Assembly (NCBI GenBank): GCA_035707105.1
Contig: DASSUI010000002.1
Location: 1 to 40,122, forward strand
Direction: 5' to 3'
Source: JACDAN01 sp035707105
GTDB taxonomy: Bacteria > Actinomycetota > Thermoleophilia > Gaiellales > Gaiellaceae
DNA length: 40,122 nucleotides
Made by a program: the position numbers and the translations under genes. Each line of letters starts with the position of its first letter. The first letter of the stretch is position 1. Below the pieces are notes generated by a model that saw only the letters and a list, made by a program, of their open reading frames with translations, did not search any database and was not told the origin of the DNA. Shown piece after piece: positions 24,661 through 32,778 of this stretch.

Positions 24661-26665
24661 GTACGGCGCGGCCGTGACCTGGCGGCCGGACGTGCCCCGC
24701 CTCAAGCCCGGCCGCGTGCTGATCGCGTGGTTCTTCACCGCGCTGTCGCTCTGGTTCGCCGCGCTGATCCTCCCCGGCGTCGACGTCTCCGACTACGCCG
24801 GCGCGTTCGTGATGGCGGCATGCGTGGCCGTCCTCAACGCACTTCTGCCGCCGATCGTCGCGGCGCTCCGGCTGCCGTTCACCGTCGCGCTCGGGTTCAT
24901 CCTCGTGCTGATCCTGAACGCGCTCGTCCTGGAGCTCGCGAGCGACGTCATCGACTCGTACACCGTCGACAGCTTCTGGTGGGCGCTCCTCGCCGCGCTC
25001 GTCGTCGCCGCGACGAGCGTCGTCCTCGAAGTGATCTTCGGGACGAACGACGAGGACACGTACTCGCTCCGCGTGGTGCAGCGGATCGCCCGGCGCCAGG
25101 GCGGAGACGAGCGCACCGACACCCCCGGAATCGTCTTCCTCGAGATCGACGGCCTCGCCCTGCCCGTCCTGCGGCGGGCGATGCGAGACGGGAACGCGCC
25201 GACGATGGCGCGCTGGGTCGCCGAGGACACCCATCGGCTCACGGAGTGGGAGCCCGACCTCTCGTCGCAAACGGGCGCCAGCCAGGCAGGAATCCTCCTC
25301 GGATCGAACGAGAACATCCCCGCTTTCCGCTGGGTCGAGAAGGAGACCGGCACGCTCATGACCTGCTCGGCGCCGGACGACTGCGCCCGGATCGAGCGCG
25401 AGCGGGCGAACGGCAACGGCCTGCTCGCCCCCGGCGGCTCGAGCCGCGGCAACCTGCTCTCCGGTGAGGCCGAGGAGGTGATCCTCACGGTCAGCCGGAT
25501 CGAGGCGGAGAAGCGGGCGAACCCCGGTTACCGAGCCTTCTTCGCGAACGGCTTCAACGTGACCCGCGCGCTCGTCCTCTTCGCCTGGGAGGTCGTGCTG
25601 GAGTGGGTGGCCGCGCTCCGCGCGCGGAGAAGGGACGTCAGGCCCCGCGGGCACCGCGGCGGGCTCTACCCGTTCATGCGTGCGGCCATGTGCGTCGTCG
25701 TCCGCGACCTGATCGTCTACGGGGTCCTCACGGACATGATGCGGGGGCGGCCCGCCGTCTACGCGACCTTCTCGAGCTACGACGAGGTCGCGCACCACTC
25801 CGGGCTCGAGCGGGCGGACACGCTCGAGGCGCTGAGGAAGCTCGACCAGCAGTTCGGCCGCATCGACCGGGCCCGGCGCTACGCGCCGCGGCCGTACGAG
25901 ATCGTCGTCCTGTCCGATCACGGGCAGACGCAGGGCGCCACGTTCAAGCAGCGGAACGGCTACGGGCTCGACGAGCTCGTCGCGCGTTCCATCGACCGCG
26001 GCCGGGTCCGCGAGATCGCGGGCGGCGACGAGCAGGACGCGATGGTCGGCCACGCGATCGGCGAGGCCACGGGCACCGAGGGCAAGAAGCCCTCGAAGAA
26101 GGACGTCTCCGGCCAGGAGGTCGTCGTTCTCGGGTCCGGCAACCTCGGGCTCGTCTACCTGATGGAGGAGCCCCGGAGACTGACGCTCGAGGAGATCGAG
26201 GAGCGGCACCCCCGGCTGATCGAGGCCCTGCGGGAGCACCCGCACGTGGGGTGGGTCCTCGCGCGCTCGAGCACGCACGGCGCGGTGGCGCTCGGCGGGC
26301 GAGGGATCCTCTACCTCGCGGAGGGGAGGGTGGAGGGGGAGGACCCGCTGGACGGCTTCTCGCCGACGGCGTCGCGACACCTCCTCCGCACGGACGGGTT
26401 CTCGAACGTCGCCGACCTGATGGTCGGGAGCTTCTACGACCCCGAGCTCGACGAGGGGTGCGCGTTCGAGGAGCTCATCTCGTTCCACGGAGGGCTTGGG
26501 GGCCCGCAGACCCAGCCGTTCATCCTCCACCCGGTGGGGCTGGAGCGCCCGGACGGGCCGATCGTGGGCGCCGAGACCGTCCACGCCCTGCTGCGCGGGT
26601 GGCGCCGGCAGCTCGAGAGCGGTGCGGCCGCCGGCCGGTCGGAGTCTCTGGTCACCGCCGGTTGA
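24653..26665 (+). CDS. Phage-holin-family-4-like membrane domain fused to an alkaline-phosphatase-superfamily phosphodiesterase
   Basis: 670 residues, GTG 24653, overlapping the preceding gene by 8 bases. Residues 20-128 form four helices resembling the superfamily IV holin-like domain. From about 158 a metal-dependent phosphodiesterase/phosphatase domain begins: D166 in FLEIDGLALPVL, a nucleophile candidate in SSQTGASQAGILLG (204-217), FSSYDEVAHHSG, LSDHGQTQG and the closing FHGGLGGPQTQPF. These supply the two-metal ligands of the superfamily. The phosphatase is likely cytoplasmic or extracytoplasmic depending on topology, which I cannot settle. Partnership with the flippase-like protein suggests cleavage of a phospholipid head group or lipid-linked phosphate. 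Confidence 0.9.
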   Translation: MAEYGAAVTWRPDVPRLKPGRVLIAWFFTALSLWFAALILPGVDVSDYAGAFVMAACVAVLNALLPPIVAALRLPFTVALGFILVLILNALVLELASDVIDSYTVDSFWWALLAALVVAATSVVLEVIFGTNDEDTYSLRVVQRIARRQGGDERTDTPGIVFLEIDGLALPVLRRAMRDGNAPTMARWVAEDTHRLTEWEPDLSSQTGASQAGILLGSNENIPAFRWVEKETGTLMTCSAPDDCARIERERANGNGLLAPGGSSRGNLLSGEAEEVILTVSRIEAEKRANPGYRAFFANGFNVTRALVLFAWEVVLEWVAALRARRRDVRPRGHRGGLYPFMRAAMCVVVRDLIVYGVLTDMMRGRPAVYATFSSYDEVAHHSGLERADTLEALRKLDQQFGRIDRARRYAPRPYEIVVLSDHGQTQGATFKQRNGYGLDELVARSIDRGRVREIAGGDEQDAMVGHAIGEATGTEGKKPSKKDVSGQEVVVLGSGNLGLVYLMEEPRRLTLEEIEERHPRLIEALREHPHVGWVLARSSTHGAVALGGRGILYLAEGRVEGEDPLDGFSPTASRHLLRTDGFSNVADLMVGSFYDPELDEGCAFEELISFHGGLGGPQTQPFILHPVGLERPDGPIVGAETVHALLRGWRRQLESGAAAGRSESLVTAG

Positions 26666-26669
26666 CGCC

Positions 26670-26695
26670 GCGGGACGGGCCAGGGCCCGTCCCGC
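26670..26695. terminator. Bidirectional hairpin terminator
   Basis: A perfect 11-bp stem (26670-26680 with 26685-26695, GCGGGACGGGC, loop CAGG) lies in the 46-base gap between convergent genes ending at 26665 and 26712. Confidence 0.8.
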
Positions 26696-26711
26696 TCGCC
26701 GCAGCTCGAGA

Positions 26712-27014
26712 CTAGATCCCGAGCAGCTGCTTCTTCTTCGCCTGGAACTCGTCCTCCGTGAGGATCCCTTCGTTCCTCAGGTGGGCGAGCTTCTCGATCT
26801 CGGCCGCGTAACCGCCCTCGTCGGCGGCGGGGGCGGCAGCTGCTGCAGGAGCAGGCTCGTAGGCCTGCGCCTCGTAGGCCTGCACGTCCTGGGCCGCGTA
26901 GCGCTCCTCCTGGCGCCTCCGGACTCGTCCGGAGACGGCGGTCGCGGTGCCCGCCACGACGGCGGTGCGAGCCGCGGCGCCGACCAGGCCTGGGCCTCTG
27001 CGTACTAGGGGCAT
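26712..27014 (-). CDS. SHOCT-domain protein
   Basis: 100 residues, ATG 27014 behind a strong AGGAGG. An N-terminal GA-rich hydrophobic segment (GAAARTAVVAGTATAVSG) may touch the membrane; a low-complexity alanine/proline linker follows; the C-terminus is a classical SHOCT helix pair (EIEKLAHLRNEGILTEDEFQAKKKQLLGI). SHOCT is an oligomerisation module at the ends of many actinobacterial small proteins. It is the last of three short genes on the minus strand. Confidence 0.9.
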   Translation of the reverse strand: MPLVRRGPGLVGAAARTAVVAGTATAVSGRVRRRQEERYAAQDVQAYEAQAYEPAPAAAAAPAADEGGYAAEIEKLAHLRNEGILTEDEFQAKKKQLLGI

Positions 27015-27029
27015 CTCGTCCTCCTCCTC

Positions 27030-27461
27030 TCAGACGGCCGCCAGCGCGGCGTCGCGGGCTGCCTGGACGACCTCGTGCGGGAGCCGCTCGAAGTCGAGCA
27101 GCACGCCGCCCGCGTCGCGCATCGCCTGGGCCACGTCGCGCGCCCAGAGGTTCTCCCAGACGAGCAGTGCGGCGGACGAGTTCGGGTCGAGCTCCTCCGC
27201 GGCGGCCTTGAGGTCGTCCTCGTTGAAGAGCCCGTTGACCTCGACGCCGAGCTTCTCGAACCCTTCACGGACCTTCGGGTCCATGTCGGTCAGCTCGAAC
27301 GCCCCGATGTCGCCCTCCGCGTTCTTCGTCACGAACGCGAGGTCGATGATCCTGATCGTGCCGTTCTCGACGAGATCGGCGAGCGCTGGTGCGATCTCGC
27401 CCGTGAACTCGTTGCCGGGGAACGCCACGATCATGTAGTCGACCGGTCCAAGATCGGTCAT
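27030..27461 (-). CDS. DUF6325 family protein
   Basis: 143 residues, ATG 27461 behind GGAGAG. The sequence LGPVDYMIVAFPGNEFTGEIAPALADLVENGTIRIIDLAFVTK and the acidic C-terminal half (WENLWARDVAQAMRDAGG) identify this family, formerly grouped with DUF1269-like membrane-associated proteins. It is soluble and acidic. It sits 15 bases before the SHOCT gene and 28 bases after the PLDc_N-SHOCT gene, an arrangement that suggests one stress-related unit. The biochemical role is unknown. Confidence 0.88.
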   Translation of the reverse strand: MTDLGPVDYMIVAFPGNEFTGEIAPALADLVENGTIRIIDLAFVTKNAEGDIGAFELTDMDPKVREGFEKLGVEVNGLFNEDDLKAAAEELDPNSSAALLVWENLWARDVAQAMRDAGGVLLDFERLPHEVVQAARDAALAAV

Positions 27462-27489
27462 GTCTCTCTCCTCTCCGGCCTCGGCGCCC

Positions 27490-27888
27490 TTACCCGAGCG
27501 CCCTGGCCTTCAGCGCGTCGTACTCCGCCTGCGTGATCGCCCCGGAGTCCAGGAGCTGCTTCGCCCTGTCGATCTCGGCTGCGGCCCCGCTCGTGTCGGC
27601 GACGGTACGGACGTACTGGTCGAACTCCGCCTTCTGCGCCTGTGCACGCGCCTCGTTCCGCTCGGCCATGCTCTTGCTGTTCGCGATCACGTAGGCGAAC
27701 GCCCCTAGGAACGGGAGGAACAGCAGGAAGACGAGCCAGACGGTCTTCTTCCCGCCGCCGATGTCGTGCCGGCGGAAGAGATCGCTGATGATCACGATCA
27801 GGAGCCAGAACCACATCACCCACGCGAAGAAGATGAGCATCGTCCAGAGGACGTCGAAGAAGGGGTAATCGGCAGCGAACACACTCAT
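27490..27888 (-). CDS. PLDc_N membrane domain plus SHOCT protein
   Basis: 132 residues, ATG 27888 with GGAGG seven bases upstream. Two membrane helices (DVLWTMLIFFAWVMWFWLLIVIISDLF and TVWLVFLLFLPFLGAFAYVIA) match the phospholipase-D-nuclease N-terminal module. A charged coiled stretch leads to a C-terminal SHOCT (IDRAKQLLDSGAITQAEYDALKARAL). There is no PLD catalytic domain. It is the first gene of the three-gene minus-strand unit. Confidence 0.9.
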   Translation of the reverse strand: MSVFAADYPFFDVLWTMLIFFAWVMWFWLLIVIISDLFRRHDIGGGKKTVWLVFLLFLPFLGAFAYVIANSKSMAERNEARAQAQKAEFDQYVRTVADTSGAAAEIDRAKQLLDSGAITQAEYDALKARALG

Positions 27889-27925
27889 CGAGATTCCTCC
27901 TTCCATTTGGGCCTCAAGCGTCGCT

Positions 27926-27966
27926 CCGCCGGCCCCGGCGGGCATCATGCGATTCGGGTGAATCGC
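27926..27966. terminator. Two tandem hairpins after the GAP-family gene
   Basis: A 7-bp stem at 27926-27932/27935-27941 (CCGCCGG/CCGGCGG) and a 7-bp stem at 27949-27955/27960-27966 (GCGATTC, loop GGGT, GAATCGC) lie between the GAP-family stop and the next start on the minus strand. They may end the flippase-GAP transcript. Confidence 0.5.
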
Positions 27967-27971
27967 GGCTC

Positions 27972-28622
27972 CTAGAGCGCCGTGAGGCCCTCGTAGACGA
28001 GCTTCGCGCCGATCACCGTTCCGAGGATCGTCAGCACAGCGGCGTCGTAGCGGAGCAGCCAGCCCCGGACGCTCGCCAAGGCCGCGGTCGAGCGGTCGGG
28101 CACGGCCACCGTCAGCGCCAGCGGCACCGCCACGCCCGCCGTCGCGACGAGGACGAACGTCGCGGTGGCGGCGGCGGTCGCTGCCGAGCCCGCGTTCGTC
28201 TCGGCGATCGCGATCGCAGCCGCGAGTACGAGCGCCAGGTTCTTCGGATTCGCCGCCGCGAGTACGAGCCCGAGGCCGGCCGACCGTGAGCGCGTGAGTG
28301 CGTCGAGCGCGCCGAGCCACCGCGGCGTCTCCACGCCGCGCTCACGGCGGCGGTCGCGCCAGATGTGCAGTGCCAGCGCAAGGACGAGCAGGCCGACGAC
28401 GAGCTGCGCGACCGCGATCCAGAGAGGCGTGCGGTCGTCCGCGTCCACGGCGCCGACGAGTGCGAGTAAGAGCACCGTCGAGGCGGTGACGCCTGCAGCC
28501 CAGCCGAGCGCGAATGACGAGCCCAGCGCCCGAGCCTCCGTGCCGCTGAGGATCAGCGTCAGGACGACGATGGGAAGTGGGCTGAGGGCGACTCCGGCTG
28601 CCAGGAGGAGCGTGTCGCTCAC
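27972..28622 (-). CDS. GAP (Sap/sulfolipid-1-addressing) family membrane protein
   Basis: 216 residues, GTG 28622 overlapping the stop of the flippase-like gene (GTGA). Six membrane helices are predicted by eye; LLLAAGVALSPLPIVVLTLILSG and the AAANPKNLALVLAAAIAIAE motif are typical of this LysE-related group. Mycobacterial relatives export glycolipids. Coupling to a lipid flippase-like gene supports a lipid or amphiphile export function, which remains inference. Confidence 0.88.
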   Translation of the reverse strand: MSDTLLLAAGVALSPLPIVVLTLILSGTEARALGSSFALGWAAGVTASTVLLLALVGAVDADDRTPLWIAVAQLVVGLLVLALALHIWRDRRRERGVETPRWLGALDALTRSRSAGLGLVLAAANPKNLALVLAAAIAIAETNAGSAATAAATATFVLVATAGVAVPLALTVAVPDRSTAALASVRGWLLRYDAAVLTILGTVIGAKLVYEGLTAL

Positions 28623-29707
28623 GCGGACACCGTTCCACGCCGCGCCTCCCGGTTCAAGATCGACGTGGCGGCCAGACCGAGCACGATCGTCGGGACCATG
28701 GTCAGGAAGCGGTACACGAGGACGGCCGCGACGACCCCGGCGTTGTTCCCTCCGAAGCCCACGAGCGCCCCGGTCAGGCTCAGCTCGACGACGCCCACCC
28801 CGCCAGGCGTGATCGGGATCGTTCCGAGAAGGCGCGCGAGCGACCAGGCCGCGAAGGCCTCGACGACGGTTACCTCCGAGACGGGGACGCCGAGCGCGCG
28901 CAGCGCGACGAGGAGGACGAGGAAGACGGTCAGCGTCCCGACGTAGGTCGCGACCGTCAGGACGTGCCAGCGGCGGCGCAGCAGGTCGACGGCCTCCGAG
29001 CGGAAGCGCTCGAAGCTCGGCCCGCCCCACGCGACTGGGGCCCGGCCGAACTTCCCGCGTCCCCAGCTCGCGAGCCGGGCGGTGAGCTCGCCGATGTCGG
29101 TCGCGGTCCGGTCGCTGGCAAGGATCGCGGCAAGCGCCGCGACCGCGACCCCGAGGACGGCCGCCCCGACGAACGCGGCGGTCGCGAGGAACGGCGTGTC
29201 ACCGCCTTGCGTCGCCAGGAGGAAGACGGCGAACACGGGATAGGACAGGTTCGCGAACTGGTTCCAGAGGCTCACGAGCGTGACGGCCCGCCCGATCGCG
29301 CGACGCGGGAAGCCCCAGCGCCGAAGGATGCCGTAGGCGCCCGCGATTCCCACGGCGGCGCCGCCCGGCACGACGATCGCGAGCGCCGTCGACATCTGCG
29401 TCAGGGCCAGCGCGCGACGGAAGGACAGCCCCGGCAGGCCGACCATCCACGGCGGGGCGAAGGTCAGGAGGTTGAGGACGGTGGCGCCGGCGAGCGCACA
29501 GGCCCACGGCCAGGACATGGTCTTCAGGACGCCCCAGACGTCGCGGTAGTCCGCGATCTTCGGCAGGAAGAAGAGGAAGGTCGCGAGGACAAAGGCGACG
29601 CCGACCGCAGCGACGAGCAACCCGCGCCGGGACCGGCGCGGGGCAGGCGCGGCTCTGGCTGCGTCGTCCACGCGCAGATCATCGCTGCCGCCCCGGGCGC
29701 CGTTCAT
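28619..29707 (-). CDS. UPF0104 flippase-like membrane protein (second copy)
   Basis: 362 residues, ATG 29707. About eight membrane helices; the family segments are MSTALAIVVPGGAAVGIAGAYG and LLGTIPITPGGVGVVELSLTGAL. It is a distant paralogue of the gene at 23527-24660. It is translationally coupled to the GAP-family gene by a GTGA overlap and diverges from a DUF7144 gene across 84 bases. Confidence 0.9.
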   Translation of the reverse strand: MNGARGGSDDLRVDDAARAAPAPRRSRRGLLVAAVGVAFVLATFLFFLPKIADYRDVWGVLKTMSWPWACALAGATVLNLLTFAPPWMVGLPGLSFRRALALTQMSTALAIVVPGGAAVGIAGAYGILRRWGFPRRAIGRAVTLVSLWNQFANLSYPVFAVFLLATQGGDTPFLATAAFVGAAVLGVAVAALAAILASDRTATDIGELTARLASWGRGKFGRAPVAWGGPSFERFRSEAVDLLRRRWHVLTVATYVGTLTVFLVLLVALRALGVPVSEVTVVEAFAAWSLARLLGTIPITPGGVGVVELSLTGALVGFGGNNAGVVAAVLVYRFLTMVPTIVLGLAATSILNREARRGTVSA

Positions 29708-29791
29708 CCCGTCGGGACGATGAAGCGGCGATCCAGCTCTCGTAGGGTCGCGGTGAGCAGATCCGTTTCCGGCGACGAAAGGAGCCAAGAG

Positions 29792-30208
29792 ATGAGCGAG
29801 TACAACCCGCGGTCGGACGCCCCAGAGGTCTCCGGCTGGGCCCTCGGCGGGATCACGTTCGCCGGCGTGATGATGATCCTGATCGGGTGCTTCCAGATCA
29901 TCGCCGGTCTCGTGGCGATCATCGACGACGAGTTCTACGTCGTCACCAAGAACTACACCTTCGACATCGACACGACCGCCTGGGGCTGGATCCACCTGCT
30001 CATCGGGGTCGTGCTCGTGCTGTCGGGCGCCTATCTCTTCGCGGGGCGCACCTGGGCGGCGGTGACCGCGGTCGTCGTCGCGGTCGTGAGCGCCGTCGCC
30101 AACTTCTTCTTCATCCCCTACTACCCGTTCTGGTCGCTGCTGATGATCGGGCTCGCCGTGTGGGTGATCTGGTCGCTCACCCGGCCGGGTGCGATCCGGG
30201 TGACCTGA
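29792..30208 (+). CDS. DUF7144 family membrane protein, copy 1
   Basis: 138 residues from ATG 29792, preceded by AAAGGAG. Four membrane helices. Diagnostic stretches are IIAGLVAIIDDEFYVVTKNYTFDID, TTAWGWIHLLIGVVLVLSGAYLF and AVANFFFIPYYPFWSLLMI. It is closely similar to the protein at 34679-35098. The open frame extends far upstream, but that part is antisense to the flippase gene and not protein-like. Function unknown. Confidence 0.92.
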   Translation: MSEYNPRSDAPEVSGWALGGITFAGVMMILIGCFQIIAGLVAIIDDEFYVVTKNYTFDIDTTAWGWIHLLIGVVLVLSGAYLFAGRTWAAVTAVVVAVVSAVANFFFIPYYPFWSLLMIGLAVWVIWSLTRPGAIRVT

Positions 30209-30242
30209 CGAGGCCGGGCCGGCCTCCCACGAAAGGAGTGAC

Positions 30243-30419
30243 GTGAACACCGTCGAACGCGGGCACCCACTGCTGATCGCGGCCGGGATCGTCGTCGCGG
30301 GCTTCCTCGCGGCGATCGTCCTGATCGCCATGGACATCGTGCTGATCGGGATCCTGGTCGGCGCGCTGTCGATCCCCTTGGCCTTCGTGGCCTGGTTGAC
30401 GGCGGGCGACCGCTACTGA
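30243..30419 (+). CDS. 58-residue two-helix membrane miniprotein
   Basis: GTG 30243 follows AAAGGAG by a few bases, with the same Shine-Dalgarno as the DUF7144 genes. The product begins MNTVERGHPLLIAAG and has two hydrophobic helices (about 10-30 and 31-52) and a short polar tail. Its TGA at 30417-30419 overlaps the proposed CTG start of the ZIP transporter. No family is recognised. It may be an accessory subunit of the transporter or of the DUF7144 protein. Confidence 0.65.
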   Translation: MNTVERGHPLLIAAGIVVAGFLAAIVLIAMDIVLIGILVGALSIPLAFVAWLTAGDRY

Positions 30420-31147
30420 TCGAGGCGTTCCTCTGGGGGGCGCTGGCGAGCTCGTCGCTGCTCGTCGGCGCCGTCCTCGCGCTGTGGTTCGACATTCCCG
30501 AGCGGGTCCTCGGCCTCGTTATCGCCTTCGGGGCCGGGGTGCTGATCAGCGCGGTCGCCTACGAGCTGTTCCTCGAGGCCCAGGGGCTCGCGGAGGACCG
30601 GCGCTCGGCCGCAGTCGGCCTCTTCGCCGGCTCCGTGACGTTCTACGTCGGCGACGTCCTCATCGACCGGATGGGCGGGGAGGGCCGGAAGAGCATGGTC
30701 GGGGGGCAGGCGGCCGGCGTCGCGCTCGCGATCGTCCTCGGCATCGTGCTCGACGGCATTCCCGAGTCGTTCGTAGTCGGGATCGACCTCCTCTCGGGGG
30801 AGGGTGTCAGTGCGGCCTTCATCGCGGCCGTGTTCATCTCGAATGTGCCGGAAGCCGCGGCGGCCACGTCCGGCCTGGCGAAGGCGGGCTGGGCGCGGGG
30901 CCGGATCTACGGCCTCTGGGCATCCGTAACGGCGGTGGCCGGCCTGTCTGCGGCCGTCGGGAACGGCCTCATGGGTGACGCCTCACCGGACGCGATCGCG
31001 TTCGTGCTCTCGTTCGCGGCCGGCGCGATCCTCACCATGCTGGCCGACACGATGATGCCGGAGGCCTTCGAGAAGGGCGGCAAGGCGGCCGGCCTCCTGA
31101 CGACGTTCGGGTTCGCGACCGCCGTCCTGATCTCGTCGCTGGACTGA
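30416..31147 (+). CDS. ZIP-family metal transporter, probable CTG start
   Basis: 243 residues if it begins at CTG 30416, which overlaps the upstream TGA (CTGA). The first usual start, GTG 30539, would remove the whole first helix (FLWGALASSSLLVGAVLALWF). Eight helices are visible. Motifs of the ZIP/COG0428 type are FGAGVLISAVAYELF, VLDGIPESFVVGIDL and FISNVPEAAAATSG; aspartate replaces the usual histidine of the HNxPEG motif, as in some relatives. It probably moves a divalent metal into the cytoplasm. It ends one base before the convergent HdeD-like gene. Confidence 0.88.
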   Translation: MIEAFLWGALASSSLLVGAVLALWFDIPERVLGLVIAFGAGVLISAVAYELFLEAQGLAEDRRSAAVGLFAGSVTFYVGDVLIDRMGGEGRKSMVGGQAAGVALAIVLGIVLDGIPESFVVGIDLLSGEGVSAAFIAAVFISNVPEAAAATSGLAKAGWARGRIYGLWASVTAVAGLSAAVGNGLMGDASPDAIAFVLSFAAGAILTMLADTMMPEAFEKGGKAAGLLTTFGFATAVLISSLD

Positions 31148-31148
31148 T

Positions 31149-31715
31149 CTACGCCGGGCGCAGGCGCCTGGGGAGGTTCCGCAGCTCGAACGCGATCAGG
31201 CACTGCCAGACGCCGGTCACGATCGCCCAGACGCCCGTCAGCGTGATGATCACGGCGAGCGTCAGCCCGGGCCGGCGCAGCGCCCACATCCCGATCGGGA
31301 TCTCGATCAGCCCGAGGACGAGCACGATCCACCAGTGCGGCGCATGCCGGTTGACGATCGCGCCCACCACGTGCACGGCGCCGCTCAAGACGATCCAGAT
31401 GCCGACGAAGGCGGCGAGCGTGTAGAGCCCGGCGTCGGGCCAGACGAGCAGCGCGATCCCCGCCGCGGCGCCGAGCAGGCCCGCTACGACGTTCGTCGTC
31501 CGGTCGCCGCCGTCGAGCGGCCGCGTGATGAGCCACGCGACCCCCTGGATGATGAAGAGCGTCCCGATGAACGCCGCCAGGCTCTCGACGCCCCAGTCGA
31601 CGCTGAGGATGATCGCGCCGAAGACGAGCGAGACGATCCCCGCGACCAGGAAGATCCACCACGTCGATGCCAGCAGCTGGGCCTCGGAGCGGCCGAACTC
31701 GATTTTCGGGCTCAT
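31149..31715 (-). CDS. HdeD/DUF308-like membrane protein
   Basis: 188 residues from ATG 31715, or 193 from GTG 31730; neither has a strong Shine-Dalgarno. Six hydrophobic helices in three repeating pairs are clear (WWIFLVAGIVSLVFGAIILS; IIQGVAWLITRPLDG; FVGIWIVLSGAVHVVGAIVN; LGLIEIPIGMWALRRPGLTL). This matches the HdeD family linked to acid or envelope stress. It is convergent with the ZIP gene and divergent from the channel gene. Confidence 0.88.
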   Translation of the reverse strand: MSPKIEFGRSEAQLLASTWWIFLVAGIVSLVFGAIILSVDWGVESLAAFIGTLFIIQGVAWLITRPLDGGDRTTNVVAGLLGAAAGIALLVWPDAGLYTLAAFVGIWIVLSGAVHVVGAIVNRHAPHWWIVLVLGLIEIPIGMWALRRPGLTLAVIITLTGVWAIVTGVWQCLIAFELRNLPRRLRPA

Positions 31716-31790
31716 CGGGTTGAGCAGCACGGGGCGAGTCTACGACGCCCGGCGGCAGGGGTCGAGCGTGATCGTCGCGAACTCCCAGCC

Positions 31791-32213
31791 ATGGGTTCGC
31801 GGATGCAGGCTCGCGTCGAGCGTTGGTACGAGCGCCTGTCGCTGTGGCGCGCCGTCGGAACGGTCGTCGCCGTCGCGATGGTCCTCGTGGTGGTCGCCGG
31901 GGCGCTCGCCAGGATCGTGGAGCCGAAGACGTTCACCAGCATCGGGCTCGCCTACTGGTGGGCGATCGTGACCATCGCGACGGTCGGCTACGGCGACGTG
32001 GTGCCCGAGACCGTGCCCGGCCGGCTCGTCGGCTCGATGCTGATCCTCGCCGCTCTCGCGTTCATCCCGACGCTGACGAGCGTGATCGTCTCCGCGTTGA
32101 TCTCGAAGCGAAGCCAGCCGTACCAGGAGCGGATGGAGCGGCTCGAGGCCGAGCAGGGCGCTGCCCTGGCGCGGATCGAGGAACGGCTCGAGCGCATCGA
32201 ACGCGGGCGATGA
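31791..32213 (+). CDS. Two-helix potassium channel subunit
   Basis: 140 residues from ATG 31791 (ATG 31803 is an alternative). Two membrane helices flank the pore loop and selectivity filter TVGYGD at 64-69. A C-terminal coiled coil follows (YQERMERLEAEQGAALARIEERLERIE), which would tetramerise the channel. There is no RCK gating domain. Its stop overlaps the start of the next gene (ATGA), so the two products are probably made together. Confidence 0.92.
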   Translation: MGSRMQARVERWYERLSLWRAVGTVVAVAMVLVVVAGALARIVEPKTFTSIGLAYWWAIVTIATVGYGDVVPETVPGRLVGSMLILAALAFIPTLTSVIVSALISKRSQPYQERMERLEAEQGAALARIEERLERIERGR

Positions 32214-32707
32214 CTCGTACCAGGCACCTGATCTTCGGCACGCCGGACCGGATCGCCGGCACGGTCTACGGCACGATCGTCGTCATGGCCGCGATCGCAG
32301 CCGGCTCGCACGGGAACACGAGCGCTGGCGAACTCGCAGCCGTCGTGGCGACGACGGTCCTCGTCTTTTGGATCGCGCACGTCTACTCGGACGCGCTCGC
32401 GGAGACGATCGTGCTCAATCGGCGCCTCGACGTCGCGGAGATCGGGAGCATCGCCCGAAGGGAGTTCGCGATCCCGCTCGCGGCCGTCGGGCCCGTGGTG
32501 GCGCTCCTGCTCGGCGCGCTCGGCGTCCTCAAGGATTCGACGGCGGGCTGGATCGCCGTCCTGTTCGGACTCGCGACGCTCGTCGTGCAGGGCTTCCGCT
32601 ACGCCGGTGTGGAGCGCCTGACCCCGCTCGCGACCGCGGTCAGCGTGATGGTCAACGTCGCCCTTGGCCTGGCGATCATCGGCCTCAAGGCCGCCGTGGG
32701 CCACTAG
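32210..32707 (+). CDS. Five-helix membrane protein coupled to the K+ channel
   Basis: 165 residues, ATG 32210 in an ATGA overlap with the channel gene. Helices are visible at about 16-34, 41-60, 88-108, 112-130 and 138-160. HVYSDALAETIVLNRRLDVAEIGSIARREFAIPL lies between helices two and three. I do not recognise a named family. The coupling suggests an accessory protein of the channel. Confidence 0.82.
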   Translation: MTRTRHLIFGTPDRIAGTVYGTIVVMAAIAAGSHGNTSAGELAAVVATTVLVFWIAHVYSDALAETIVLNRRLDVAEIGSIARREFAIPLAAVGPVVALLLGALGVLKDSTAGWIAVLFGLATLVVQGFRYAGVERLTPLATAVSVMVNVALGLAIIGLKAAVGH

Positions 32708-32778
32708 GAGGGTTTGGGCGGAAAACGGCTGAGCCGCCAGGCCACGCCCCGGCGACGAGCGCTTTCCCGCCAACCCTC
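32708..32778. terminator. Long imperfect inverted repeat filling a convergent gap
   Basis: Left arm 32708-32725 (GAGGGTT, then GGCGG and AAA) pairs with right arm 32763-32778 (TTT, CCGCC, AACCCTC), 15 pairs with two small bulges. It spans the whole gap between convergent genes. The interior holds a short CGGCT/AGCCG stem. A two-way terminator is the likely role. Confidence 0.6.

Noticed and set aside
28964..29791. In-frame upstream extension of DUF7144 copy 1
   Set aside because: It lies antisense to the flippase-like gene and reads as charged low-complexity sequence; the ATG at 29792 has AAAGGAG.
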